NCBI GenBank assembly: GCA_013178015.1 | Contig: JABLXR010000013.1 | Coordinates: 26,543 to 90,542 of the forward strand | Origin: Anaerolineae bacterium | GTDB lineage: Bacteria > Chloroflexota > Anaerolineae > DRVO01 | Reading direction: 5' to 3' | DNA length: 64,000 bases | Shown here: positions 1 to 9,400 of the stretch, piece after piece | Numbering within the stretch: position 1 is the stretch's first letter | How the letters are laid out: each line of letters opens with the position of its first letter | The notes under the pieces: model-generated | What the model was told of the DNA's origin: nothing | What the model saw: the letters and a program-made list of their open reading frames with translations, nothing else | The model's database searches: none | Program-made: the position numbers and the translations under genes

Positions 1-701
1 GGCTTGGTGAGCCCTACCACGGGGTGCAGCAGCAGGACTCCGTCTACCTCGGCCGCCGCCCGCTTGGTGAGCTCCTCGTGCACCCGATGCAAGGGATTGC
101 GGGTCTGGAAGGCTACCACGTTGGGGCGGCCCATGGCTTCCAGCCGGGCTCGGGTCTGCTGGGGCGTCAACCGGAGGTCACAGAAGTCGTAGTGCCGGGG
201 CAGGGCGATGATGCGCAACCGCCCGGAGACGTTGAGCGATCCCCAGCGGTGCATCTCCGCCACCAGGGGATGGCGAAGGTCGGTGGTGCCGAAGACCTTC
301 TGCGCCTCCTCCTCCCGGTCCCAGGGATATATCTCCTCTACCGTCAGCACCCCGAGCAGCTCGTTCTTGGCGTTGCGCAGGGCCACGTCCTCGTCCAGCC
401 GAAGGTTGTCGTCCGGCCCGACGGGGAGCGTGATCGGCACACCGAACACGTGTCCGCTGGTGAGCCGCATCTCATCAAGCACCCGCTGGTAGTCCTCCCG
501 GCTCATGAACCGGTCCAGGGGCGAGAAGGCACCGACAGCCAGAAGCTCGAGATCGCAGGCGGCGCGGTCCGAGAGTTGCAGCGAGGGCAGGCGGCCAGCG
601 TAGGCCTTCAGCTCCTCCCGTTCCTCCGGGGCCACGGTGAGATCCACTAGCTTGCCCCCATAGGGGGAGATGAGTACGGATTGTCTGTCTGTTGTCTCCA
701 C
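1..701 (-). CDS. sat: Sulfate adenylyltransferase (ATP sulfurylase), partial
   Basis: The reading frame runs off the left edge, so only the N-terminal 233 residues are present. ATP sulfurylase makes adenosine 5'-phosphosulfate from ATP and sulfate in the cytoplasm. The visible part has the family's opening block (ISPYGGKLVDL), the LLAVGAFSPLDRFM segment, a GVLTVEEIYPWD segment, and the nucleotide-binding QTRNPLHRVHE followed by LLLHPVVGLTKP, all in one frame without stops. I chose GTG at 701 because it is preceded by AGAGGTAAGG at a good distance and no better start lies upstream. It is 79 bp downstream of a TSUP permease on the same strand, which suggests a sulfate uptake/activation operon. 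Whether it serves assimilation or dissimilation cannot be told from the fragment. Confidence 0.93.
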   Translation of the reverse strand, partial: METTDRQSVLISPYGGKLVDLTVAPEEREELKAYAGRLPSLQLSDRAACDLELLAVGAFSPLDRFMSREDYQRVLDEMRLTSGHVFGVPITLPVGPDDNLRLDEDVALRNAKNELLGVLTVEEIYPWDREEEAQKVFGTTDLRHPLVAEMHRWGSLNVSGRLRIIALPRHYDFCDLRLTPQQTRARLEAMGRPNVVAFQTRNPLHRVHEELTKRAAAEVDGVLLLHPVVGLTK

Positions 702-780
702 TTTGACCTTACCTCTGTCTCAAGTCCTGTTCGCCCGTCTCCGAGGTTGCCCTCGTTAGCTAGCGCCAGGCTAGGGTAGT

Positions 781-1545
781 CTAGGTTCCGGCAAGTAGGG
801 CTGCCACCACGGGGGTGGTGCCGATGGTGCGCAGGCTCAGGACGAGAATCACCACGCCAACAGCGGCCATCAGCGCCCGGGCAGGGACGCGGCTGCAGGC
901 GAGCGCCGCCAAGGGCGCCGCCACCACCCCACCCAGCAGCAGACCAAGCGTCACCTGCCATCCCGTCAAGCCGATGGCCAGAAGAAAGGTCACCGACTGA
1001 GCCAAGGTGACGAAGAACTCGCTCGAGTTCACCGAGCCGATGGTCTTTCGCGGCGAGCCACCCCGGGCCACTAGGGTCGAGGTGACGATGGGGCCCCAGC
1101 CCCCTCCACCGATGGCATCACAGAGGCCGCCCAGAAGACCCAGCGGCACCACTCCCGCGCCGAGATTCGGCCTGGGCTGGTAGCGCCGCAGTGCCTTCAC
1201 CAGGATGAGCAACCCCATGGCCGCCAAGTAGACGGCCACCACAGGGCGGATGACATCGGTCGGCACCGAGACCAGTATGTACGCCCCTATCACACCTCCC
1301 AGCACCCCTGGCGCCAGCAGGCGCCAGAACAGCGCCCGATCCACGTTGCCGAGTCGCCAGTGGGAAACCCCGGAGACGGCCGTGGTGAAGACCTCAGCGG
1401 TATGAACGCTGGCGCTGGCCGCCGCCGGCGGCACTCCCATAGCCAGCAAGAAGGTGGTACAGGTGACTCCGTACGCCATGCCCAGCGCGCCGTCAACCAT
1501 TTGGGCCAGAAAGCCAACAACTGCAGCAATAACCACGGTCTCCAT
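781..1545 (-). CDS. TSUP (TauE/SafE) family membrane permease
   Basis: A 254-residue protein with about eight hydrophobic segments and the pseudo-symmetric layout of the TSUP/TauE-SafE family: an N-terminal half starting with GFLAQMVDGALGMAYG and a second half with LGGLCDAIGGGGWGPIVT, the two glycine-rich repeats typical of the family. Such permeases move sulfate, sulfite, thiosulfate or small sulfonates through the inner membrane. The gene ends 79 bp upstream of sat on the same strand, so a role in bringing in sulfate or exporting sulfite is the natural reading. The direction of transport and the exact substrate are inference from this neighbour. The length is normal for the family (about 250). 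Confidence 0.88.
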   Translation of the reverse strand: METVVIAAVVGFLAQMVDGALGMAYGVTCTTFLLAMGVPPAAASASVHTAEVFTTAVSGVSHWRLGNVDRALFWRLLAPGVLGGVIGAYILVSVPTDVIRPVVAVYLAAMGLLILVKALRRYQPRPNLGAGVVPLGLLGGLCDAIGGGGWGPIVTSTLVARGGSPRKTIGSVNSSEFFVTLAQSVTFLLAIGLTGWQVTLGLLLGGVVAAPLAALACSRVPARALMAAVGVVILVLSLRTIGTTPVVAALLAGT

Positions 1546-2054
1546 TCATTCCTCTCCAAAACTCCAACTCTCCCGTGGGACAGGCGAAGGAGCATAACGT
1601 CCATACCGCGGGATGCGATGCGGCCACGACACTCAGACACACAGCCAGGAAGGCGCACCTGTCTGCTGGCGCCGTGCAGAGCGTGTTAGCGGTCAGGGGA
1701 GTGGCACCGACTGGGCTGCCAGGGGATACTGTGTACGTGGCAGCTCCGGGAACCGGGCAGGTTCAGCCTACTCCAGATGAAATCATCTTGGAGCCGATTG
1801 CCGCTCTCAAGAGGTAGGCGTTGTTCATCCGGCGTAGCCACTCACCATAATTGACATGCTGTCTGTATAGCGGCACCGGTACCGCATGTCAACACCTTCC
1901 TGTCTCAACTAGTATAAGAATTGTCTATGAGCCATGCAGGAGAATGCCTACACTTGCCGGCACGCCACTTGCTCGAACCCGTCACCGCCTGGCTACCGAA
2001 GGAGCATGCCGAATTGACCGTTCAGGCTCCCCAACCTAAGATTCCCGTCAACTG
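1546..2054. other. Intergenic region without a convincing gene
   Basis: About 500 bases between the divergent TSUP permease and cobO operons. Short open frames on both strands have no family resemblance, poor initiation signals and odd composition. Promoters for the two divergent units must lie here, but I see no strong sigma-70 match. Confidence 0.5.
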
Positions 2055-2185
2055 CATAGGCCTGCCGTAGAGGTGCCCCCGGCCCGGATGCCAGGGCATA
2101 ATGGCGAAGCCGGTGCAAGTCCGGCGCTGTCGCGCAACTGTAAGGTCGAGCCTACCCTCGGCCAAGCCAGGTCGCCCGCCTCTAT
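2055..2185 (+). promoter_or_regulatory. Cobalamin (B12) riboswitch
   Basis: The conserved landmarks of the adenosylcobalamin aptamer occur in order: AGAGGTGCC near 2070, the AATGGCGAAGCCGGTGCAAG block at about 2100-2119, TCCGGCGCTGT, the B12 box CGCGCAACTGTAA at about 2131-2143, and a closing AGCCAGGTCGCCCGCC segment near 2165-2180. It lies upstream of a corrinoid adenosyltransferase gene, which is a usual target. A perfect hairpin followed by a T/C-rich run sits about 100 bases further down and fits the off-state terminator. Aptamer boundaries are approximate. Confidence 0.93.
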
Positions 2186-2281
2186 CGGGCTCCGCACGAA
2201 CCCGCGAAAGGAGAGTGCGAGCGCGAGCGCAGGCGCGCTCGCCGCCTAGGGTCGGTACCTACACTCCCGACCCTCTCGCAT

Positions 2282-2304
2282 CCCCTTGTCGCGGCGACAA
2301 GGGG
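2282..2304 (+). terminator. Intrinsic terminator in the cobO leader
   Basis: Perfect 10-bp stem CCCCTTGTCG / CGACAAGGGG with a 3-base loop, followed by TTCGCTTTCTCC. It lies between the B12 aptamer and the cobO start and is probably the expression platform, stopping transcription when cobalamin is bound. The T-run is imperfect. Confidence 0.75.
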
Positions 2305-2368
2305 TTCGCTTTCTCCCCCTTGGCGCCCTCGTCGGCGGCCCAGCGGCAGCCGCACCCTGGGAGGCATC

Positions 2369-2929
2369 GTGGCAGCACAAAGGGACACCGATTCCGGTGA
2401 GGCCGCCGAGAGGACGGGGCTTGTCATGGTATTCACCGGCTGCGGCAAGGGGAAGACGACGGCGGCTCTCGGAGCCCTGTTCCGTGCCTGGGGCTGGGAC
2501 TGGCGCACTTGCGTCATCCAGTTCGTCAAGGGCGACGGCGGCGATTGGGGCGAGGTCCGCGCCGCCCGCCGGCTGGGCATCGAGTGGCACACCATGGGCG
2601 CCGGCTTCACCTGGCAGACTCAGGACTGCGAACTGGCGGCCGCCAAGGCGCGTCAGGCCTGGGAGCTGGCTCAGCGGCGAATCGCCTCCGGAGCCTACGA
2701 CCTAGTGATCCTGGATGAGATGACCTACGCCTTCACCTGCGGCTGGCTCGACCTGGACCAAGTCCTCGCCTGGATCTCGCGCCATCGTCCCCCGTTCACC
2801 AGCCTGATAATCACGGGCAGGGGCGCCCCCGAGCCACTCATCCGGTTCGCCGATCTAGTCACTGAAATGCGCGGCCTCAAGCACCCCTACGACCGAGGCC
2901 TCCAGGCCCAGATGGGCATAGAGTACTGA
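2369..2929 (+). CDS. cobO: Corrinoid adenosyltransferase (CobO/BtuR type)
   Basis: This enzyme transfers the adenosyl group of ATP to the cobalt of cob(I)alamin or its precursors, making adenosylcobalamin in the cytoplasm. The 186-residue protein carries the CobO P-loop GCGKGKTTAALG near residues 25-36, the CVIQFVKG strand, the LVILDEMTYAF Walker B-like block, and the C-terminal TEMRGLKHPYDRGLQAQMGIEY. Length and motif order are typical. The start is GTG at 2369 with GGGAGG about five bases upstream. It follows a cobalamin riboswitch with terminator, so expression should fall when B12 is plentiful. It stands alone here, without other cobalamin genes, so it may serve salvage. Confidence 0.95.
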   Translation: MAAQRDTDSGEAAERTGLVMVFTGCGKGKTTAALGALFRAWGWDWRTCVIQFVKGDGGDWGEVRAARRLGIEWHTMGAGFTWQTQDCELAAAKARQAWELAQRRIASGAYDLVILDEMTYAFTCGWLDLDQVLAWISRHRPPFTSLIITGRGAPEPLIRFADLVTEMRGLKHPYDRGLQAQMGIEY

Positions 2930-2979
2930 TCGAGCCCTCCGCCGTTAGCGCTTGAGACCGGCAAGGTGGGAGCACGAGA

Positions 2980-3014
2980 GCCTTGGCCGGGCCGTGCTGC
3001 GGCCCGGCCAAGGC
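2980..3014. terminator. Bidirectional terminator hairpin between convergent genes
   Basis: A perfect 15-bp inverted repeat with a 5-base loop (arms GCCTTGGCCGGGCCG and CGGCCCGGCCAAGGC) lies between the end of cobO (+) and the end of the cytochrome c gene (-). No strong T-run is visible on either side. Confidence 0.65.
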
Positions 3015-3140
3015 CAGTTGGCCCGCGCCGCGCCTCCTGAGACCACGCCGCCAACTCGCTCATCCCGACCGGTCCGGAATAGCCATCCTGGGCACGGACG
3101 CCACCCGCGCCTCGGGTGACAGCTGGAGAAGAGCCGGACA

Positions 3141-4076
3141 TCACCGAGTCGCTGGGGTTGCCGGTGGCGTGACCGCCCGGAACGGCGGCGCCAGCATGGG
3201 CAGGGTCTCGATTGCTGCCCCTTCGGCGAACTCCCGCAGGAAGGTAATGATGGCACTGACCTGGGCCTCGTTCAACACGCCCTCGTAAGAAGGCACCAGC
3301 CCGGCAGGATAGCCCTCCGCTATCTGGGCATCGTGATCCAGAATGGCTGTCCTGAGGTAGCTGCCAAGGACTCGCACCGTCCTGCCATCCTCGAGAGAGC
3401 GCCTTCGGCCATACAGGTCCACGAAAGTGGGCCCCAGGGAGTCCGCCCCATCCAAGCTGTGACACCTGAGGCAGTCGTAGCGCAGCAGGTTGAGGTAGCC
3501 CGCGCGGCCGCCGGGAGAGAATCCCGGAGTAGGCTGAGCCACGCCCGGGCCGGCAGCCTGGCCCGGGGGGAAGGTGGGCGAGGGGATAGGAGGGGTGAGG
3601 GCCGGGAGCTCATACCTGGCCGCCCCGATGCTGCGCAGGAAGGCAATCATCGCGGTGAGACCCTCCTCGTCAATGACCGCCGAGTAATCCGGCATGATGT
3701 CTCCGGGGAATCCCACCACTGCGTGCGTGCCCGGGTCCAAGATCGTCTCCCGCAGGTACTCCTCGTCCACCCAGGCCACGCTGCCGTCTTGGAGGACCAC
3801 GACGCTGCCGAAGAAGCCCAGAAAGCTGGGACCGAGGATTCTCTGCCCGGTGGTGGAATGGCAGCTAAGGCACCCCAGGCGATGGGCCCGCTCGAATCCC
3901 CGCCGGGCCAGATCGGCTTCCTCCGATGAAGGGAGGATGAAGAGCGGAGTCGGCCGCTCCTGGGCCCAAACCCACAGAGGCGCGGTCCGAGGCACTAGGG
4001 GGCCCGCCAGCCAGGCCGCCATGGCCGGCACGAGCAACAGGAGCAAACCCCCCACCCACAACATTGCCTTACGCAT
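3141..4076 (-). CDS. Exported diheme c-type cytochrome
   Basis: A 311-residue protein with an N-terminal hydrophobic segment (LWVGGLLLLLVPAMAAWLAG) acting as signal peptide or anchor, and two heme-attachment sites, CLSCH near residues 69-73 and CLRCH near 201-205. The halves resemble each other (LGPSFLGFFG/LGPTFVDLYG, LRETILDP/LRTAILDH, ending in AFLRSI/TFLREF), so the protein is an internal duplication of a cytochrome c domain like that fused to CoxB. A Pro-rich linker separates them. The first domain has the expected distal Met in DIMPDY (about residue 127); the matching place in the second is GLVPSY, a Val. I chose ATG at 4076 because GAGGAG lies six bases upstream. It should carry electrons outside the membrane; its partners are not in the window. 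Confidence 0.9.
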   Translation of the reverse strand: MRKAMLWVGGLLLLLVPAMAAWLAGPLVPRTAPLWVWAQERPTPLFILPSSEEADLARRGFERAHRLGCLSCHSTTGQRILGPSFLGFFGSVVVLQDGSVAWVDEEYLRETILDPGTHAVVGFPGDIMPDYSAVIDEEGLTAMIAFLRSIGAARYELPALTPPIPSPTFPPGQAAGPGVAQPTPGFSPGGRAGYLNLLRYDCLRCHSLDGADSLGPTFVDLYGRRRSLEDGRTVRVLGSYLRTAILDHDAQIAEGYPAGLVPSYEGVLNEAQVSAIITFLREFAEGAAIETLPMLAPPFRAVTPPATPATR

Positions 4077-4507
4077 CGCCAACTCCTCGCTAACCCAGAC
4101 AGACCCCCCGCGGGGGGCACGCCGTCGCGCCCCGCAAGTGCACCGAGCCAGTCCCTCGATCCGACCGGGTCAACAGCCGGCCGGAAGCCCTGGGCGTCCC
4201 GGCGCGACGCTCACGACCAGCTTCCTTCTACTGCCCACCTGCCCTCATGTCAACCCGACCGGCGGTGCCTCGGGTCGCGCCGCCGCGAGCATGCTGATGC
4301 CCATAGGCGTCACGGGCGAGGCAGCCTCTGTCCGGCCCTCCCAAGCTCCGCCCAGCCCCGCCTGACGCCGCCGTGCCAGTTCTAGCCAATGATTGCGTAA
4401 GCAGCTCTCACCCGCCGCCACTCCGACCGGGCGGACCGCTGGAAGCCGCTGTCTGCAGGGTGTACATTGCTCCGGTGCCGCTCGCATTTCCCTGGGGGAG
4501 GACAGGC
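4077..4507. other. Intergenic region between divergent genes
   Basis: About 430 bases between the divergent cytochrome and dehydrogenase genes. I see no coding signal, strong promoter match or repeat apart from the GGGGGAGGACAGGC ribosome-binding stretch just before 4508. Confidence 0.45.
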
Positions 4508-5524
4508 ATGAAGAAGGCCATCATTACCGGAGAGCGACAGGCGTCCTTGGTAGAGGCGCCCGACCCACGCCCGCGGGGGGAGTGGGCCCTGGTTAAGGTA
4601 CACGTCGCCCCGATGTGTACCGAGTACAAGGCCTTCCTCGCCGGAGGCCGACACGAATACCTGGGGCACGAGGCCGCCGGCGAGGTGGTCGAGGTGGCCC
4701 AGCCCGGCCGGGTCAAGGTGGGGGATAGGGTGGTAGCCATGCCCCTCGCAGGCTGCGGCCGCTGCTACCTCTGCCTCTCCGGAGACTACATACACTGTCA
4801 AGACGCCCCTGACTTCGAGCAGACGCACGGAAGTCGAGAGGGCAGCGCCACCATGGCCCAGTACCTCCTCAAGCAGGATTGGCTGCTGCTTCCCATCCCC
4901 GATGACCTGTCATACGAGCAGGCATCGCTCGCCTGCTGCGCCTTGGGGCCCTCCTTCGGCGCCATGGCACTCCTGCAGCTGACAGCGTTCGACACCATCC
5001 TCATCACCGGGTTGGGCCCCGTCGGTCTGGGCGCGGTGGTCAACGCCCTCTTTCGCGGAGCGCGCGTCATCGCGGTGGAATCTCATCTCTGGAGGGCCGA
5101 GCGCGCCCGGACCATGGGCGTCGAGGCAGTTCTCGACCCAGCCGATCCCGATACGCTCCACCAGGTGCGGCACCTCACCGATGGCCGGGGGGTAGACTGC
5201 TCTCTTGACTGCTCCGGCACCGTGGCCGCCCAGAGGCTATGTCTCGAGGCCACCAAGCGGAAGGGGCGAGTCGCCTTCGTGGGTGAATGCAGCGAGGAGC
5301 TACACCTCCGGGCCAGCCCTGACTTGCTGCGCCAGGGCCTTACCCTCTATGGCTCCTGGCACTACAACCTGAAGCACTTCGCCGACATCATCCAGGTGAT
5401 CCGCCGTTCGCCCCTCCTGGACCTGCTGGTCAGCCACGTGCTTCCCATGAGCCAGATACAGGAAGTCTTCGAGCTTTCGGCCTCTCCTGAGCACGCCAAG
5501 ATCCTGCTCAAGCCCTGGGAGTAG
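4508..5524 (+). CDS. Zinc-dependent medium-chain alcohol dehydrogenase (MDR)
   Basis: A 338-residue MDR-family oxidoreductase. The N-terminal GroES-like domain has GHEAAGEVVEV near residue 55 and the structural-zinc cysteines in CGRCYLC-x8-C. The Rossmann domain carries GLGPVGLGAVVNALFRGA near residue 165 and an acidic residue after the second strand (VIAVESHLWRAERAR), which suggests NAD over NADP. The substrate is unknown; relatives oxidise polyols, threonine or other alcohols. The start at 4508 has GGGGGAGGAC just upstream; longer open sequence upstream lacks MDR similarity. The TAG stop coincides with the beginning of a dispersed TAGGTTATAGG-type repeat. Confidence 0.88.
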   Translation: MKKAIITGERQASLVEAPDPRPRGEWALVKVHVAPMCTEYKAFLAGGRHEYLGHEAAGEVVEVAQPGRVKVGDRVVAMPLAGCGRCYLCLSGDYIHCQDAPDFEQTHGSREGSATMAQYLLKQDWLLLPIPDDLSYEQASLACCALGPSFGAMALLQLTAFDTILITGLGPVGLGAVVNALFRGARVIAVESHLWRAERARTMGVEAVLDPADPDTLHQVRHLTDGRGVDCSLDCSGTVAAQRLCLEATKRKGRVAFVGECSEELHLRASPDLLRQGLTLYGSWHYNLKHFADIIQVIRRSPLLDLLVSHVLPMSQIQEVFELSASPEHAKILLKPWE

Positions 5525-5668
5525 GTTATAGGTCGTAGGGAATAGGTTATAGGGAACAGGTTACAGGGGGAGAGTCGGCGCCGGTCCATCCCCCTATCCC
5601 CTATGGCCTAGCCTTTAGCCCCTATCCCCTGTAACCTATCCCCTACTCCCTATTCCCTATCCCCTGCG
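5522..5668. repeat. Low-complexity heptamer-like repeat forming a long imperfect inverted repeat
   Basis: The first part consists of variants of TAGGTTATAGGGAA (about 5522-5570). The second (about 5589-5668) consists of reverse-complement variants such as CCCCTATCCCCTGTAACCTA, so the two parts can pair. The same unit recurs near 26421-26450 (GGTAACCTACAACCTATTG). At both places it provides the TAG stop codon of a gene. Confidence 0.8.
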
Positions 5669-5711
5669 TCTAGGCTATAATCGCCCCAGCACTCCGCGCG
5701 AGGTTGATCCC

Positions 5712-6470
5712 CTGACCGTCTATGTTGTCGTCCCGACCTACAACGAAGCCGAGAATCTGGCTGCTCTGGTGGAGCAACTTCTCTCGCTGGGTCTAGCTGG
5801 CCTGAAGGTGCTGGTGGTGGACGATGCCTCGCCCGACGGGACGGGAGCCATCGCCGATTCCCTGGCCCAAGCGCACCCTGGGCGGGTGGAGGTCATGCAC
5901 CGAGCGGGCAAGCTGGGCCTGGGCACCGCCTACGTGGCTGGCTTCCGGCACGCCCTTAACGCCGGAGCCGACTACGTCATCCAGATGGACGCCGACTTCT
6001 CCCATTCGCCGGCGTACGTGCCCCGCCTACTGGAGGAAGCCGGCCGCTACGACGTAGTGGTGGGATCGCGCTACGTCTGCGGCGGCAGTACTGACGAACG
6101 GTGGAGCTTCTGGCGCTACCTGCTGTCCTGGTGGGCCAACCGGTGCTACAGCCGGCTCATCCTGGGGCTCAAGGTGCGCGACGCTACGGCGGGGTTCAAG
6201 TGCTTCCGGCGTCAGGTCCTGGAAGCCATAGACCTTGCCGCCGTGGGATCTAGCGGGTACATCTTCCAGGTGGAGATGGCCTACCTGTGCCAGCGCCTGG
6301 GGTTCCGGGTACTGGAGGTACCCATCCATTTCGAAGACCGGCGCATTGGTCGGTCCAAGATGACCGTGCCGGTGAAGCTGGAGGCCGCCTGGCGAGTGTG
6401 GCAGATCAGGTGGCACTACCGACACCTCGTCCCGGTCACCCGAACAGCCCCAGAAGAGGCCCCCGGATAA
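5712..6470 (+). CDS. Polyprenyl-phosphate sugar synthase, GT2 (DPM1-like)
   Basis: A family-2 glycosyltransferase of the dolichol-phosphate mannose synthase type, which loads a sugar from a nucleotide donor onto polyprenyl phosphate at the cytoplasmic face. It has [12 protein letters not shown] at the N-terminus, [12 protein letters not shown], the [10 protein letters not shown] metal site, GSRYVCGGS, and [17 protein letters not shown]. No C-terminal membrane helices follow, as in soluble DPM1. No in-frame ATG, GTG or TTG lies upstream of the conserved VVPTYNE strand. CTG at 5712, preceded by GAGG at eight bases, is the likely start; the first GTG (5769) would remove the motif. It ends 4 bp before a YfhO-flippase fusion gene, which suggests it makes the lipid-linked sugar used there. 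Confidence 0.88.
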   Translation: MTVYVVVPTYNEAENLAALVEQLLSLGLAGLKVLVVDDASPDGTGAIADSLAQAHPGRVEVMHRAGKLGLGTAYVAGFRHALNAGADYVIQMDADFSHSPAYVPRLLEEAGRYDVVVGSRYVCGGSTDERWSFWRYLLSWWANRCYSRLILGLKVRDATAGFKCFRRQVLEAIDLAAVGSSGYIFQVEMAYLCQRLGFRVLEVPIHFEDRRIGRSKMTVPVKLEAAWRVWQIRWHYRHLVPVTRTAPEEAPG

Positions 6471-6474
6471 GGCC

Positions 6475-9400
6475 GTGAACCGTCGTTCCGACGTCTTCGC
6501 CATAGCCGTGCTGGCCCTCCTGCCCTTCCTCTTCTTCTGGCCGGTGGTCTTCGGAGGCCGGACGCTCGTCCCTGCCGATAACCTGCTGGCCTGGGAGCCT
6601 TGGCGCAGTGCCGCCCCGGCGGGCGCCTCCCTGGTGCCTCACAACGAGCTCCTCAGCGACCTCGTCTTGGAGAACTACGTCTGGAAGCTCTTCCTGCGCC
6701 GCTGCCTGGACCAGGGCGAGCTACCCCTGTGGAATCCCCTCATCTTCACCGGTGTGCCTTTCCTGGCCGCCGGGCAGCACTCGGCGCTCTATCCCTTCAG
6801 CCTGCTGTTCTATGTCTTTCCCCTGCCCCAGGTGTACGGCGTCTTCTCCGCCCTGCAGCTGAGCCTGGCGGCCGTGGGGATGTACCTGTTCACCCGGGCT
6901 ATAGGTGTCCGGCCCGGGGGGGCCTTCGTGGCCGGCGCGGCCTACGCCTTCAGTTCCTTCATGGTGGTCAGTGTCGCCTTCACCATGATGATCGCAGCCG
7001 CAGCCTGGCTCCCCTGGTGCCTCCTCGCCCTAGAGATGCTGGTGCGGCGCGGCACCGAGCTCGGCGCCGGGCTTCGGGCAGGAGTGCCCTGGCTGGTAGC
7101 CGGCGCCACCTTCCTCGGCCTGCAGGTCCTGGCCGGGCACGTCGAGATCACCTACTACGTCCTCCTGGTGATGGGTCTGTACACGGCCTGGCGCTTGGCT
7201 CAGGAATGGAGGCGGCGACGCTCCCTGCCCTGGCGGCCCGCCTTGCTGGCCGCTGCGGTGCCGGCGCTCGGGCTGACGCTGGGGGCGGTCCAGCTGCTCC
7301 CCCTGTACGAACTGGTGCAGACGAACTTCCGCTCCGGCGCCAGCGGTTACCAGGTCACCTACGAGGACGTGATCGGCTGGGCCTATCCCCTGCGCCAGGC
7401 GGCCACCTTCGTCGTCCCCGACCTGTACGGCAATCCCAGCATTCATTCGTACCTGGACGTAATGAGCCTGCGCATCACCCCCATCACCCACAACGCCCTG
7501 GGCGAGCCCATGACCGAGGTGGCCTGGGGCAAAGGGCTACCATCGTGGAAGAACTACGTAGAGGCCGGATCCTACGTGGGCATCCTGCCTCTCCTGCTGG
7601 CCCTTCCGGCCATCGTCGCCCCCCGCACTCGCAGGCAAGCCCTCTTCTTCGCCCTCCTGGCGGGAGCATCCCTGCTGCTCGTCTTCGGCACCCCCCTCTA
7701 CCGGCTCCTGTTCCTGCTTCCGGGTGTGGACCAACTTCACTCCCCCTTCCGCTGGGTTTTCCCCTACACCTTTAGCCTGGCAGCCCTGGCCGGCCTAGGG
7801 CTGACGGTCGTCGCCGACCCAGGCGAGCGCGCGGGCCGCAGGGCGGGGCGCATCATCGGGCTCCTAGCGGTCGGCGGTGGCCTGGCCGGGTTAGGTCTGC
7901 TGCTGCTCGTCCTGGTGTTGCCCGGCCCCTTCGTGAGCCTGGCGGATCGGCTGCTAGCTTCGTCCGAGCTCACCCGGCGAGCCTTCGCCGACGGCCGCAT
8001 GCTGGTCTCCTATCAGTACCGCAACGGCCTGATCCTGGCCTTGAGCCTTCTCGGCGGCGGAACGGCCCTTCTGGCCGCCATCCGCGGCTGGACCTGGCAC
8101 AGCCGGCGGCTGTGGCCTGCCGCCGCCGGGGCTGTTCTTGTCGCCGACCTGTTCGCCATTGGCCATGGGTTCTACCCCAGGGCCGATCCGCAGCTGCTAC
8201 AAGTCACGCCACCGGTGATCCGCTTCCTCCAGGAGGACACGGAGCCCTGGCGGCTCACTACCTTCATCGGGCCCGGAGAGAAGCCGCTCAACGCCAATGG
8301 AGCCATGCTCTACGGCCTGGAAGACATACGCGGCTACGACTCCATCATCCCCCGGCAGTACGTCGAGTTCATGGGGCTGGTGGAGGTCCAGGACGAGCTG
8401 CTCTACAACCGCATCGCTCCGCTGTCCGAGCCCGAGTCGCTGGACTCGCCCCTCCTCGACCTTCTCAACGTCCGCTATGTGCTCAGCTCCCAGCCCATTG
8501 ATCGGCCGGGCTACGAGCTCGCCTACCGGGGCGAGCTGCTGGTCTACCGCAACTTGGACCACCTCCCCCGCGCCTTCGCCCTGACCCGCGCCCGACGGGT
8601 GCCCGGCGATCAGTTGCACCAGGCGCTGGCTCAGGCCGACCCTCGGGCCGAGGTGCTGCTAGAGGGGCCGGACGCAGAGCTAGGAGAGGCCGAGGGCGAG
8701 CTCCTGCCTGTGAGCATCCTGCAGCGGGAGGCCACCGAGGTTCTGCTGCGGGCGTCGTTGCCTCGGCCCGCCTGGGTGGTCCTGACCGACGCCCACTTCG
8801 AGGGCTGGCGCGCCTACGTGCGGCCCTTCGGCAGCGAAGAGCCCGAGGAGCAGCGCCCCATCGAGCGGGCGTACGGTGCTTTCCGAGCAGTGGAGCTGGC
8901 CGCTGGGGACTGGGAGATCCGCTTTCGCTACATGCCCCGTTCCTTCCAGGTGGGGCTCTACCTGAGCTTCATCGCCGCCGTAGCGCTTCTGCTCCTGGCC
9001 CTAGCCTGGCTTTGGGGGCGTTACTACCGGCGCGAAGGCGAGGAGCAGACAGTCCGCCGGGTAGCCAAGAACAGCCTCACCCCCATGTCGCTCTCCCTGC
9101 TCAACAAGCTCATAGACATGGCCTTCGCCATGCTGATGCTGCGCCTGCTGGGGCCAGCGGGGGCAGGCGACTACCAGTTCGCCGTCACTTTCATCGGCTA
9201 CTTCGAAATCCTGGTCCGCTTCGGGCTGGGCACCCTGATCACCCGAGAAGTGGCGCGGGAGCCGGAGCAGGGCCGTCGCTTCCTGGGCAACGCGCTGGGG
9301 GTGCGACTCCTGCTCTGGCTAGGCTCGCTGCCGCTCATGGCGCTTCTGCTCGCCGCCTACGTCCTCTGGACCGGGCTCACCCCGGAAGTGGTAGCGGCGG

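Noticed and set aside
24..650. Plus-strand open frame of 208 codons
   Set aside because: Antisense shadow of sat; the minus frame has the ATP sulfurylase motifs.
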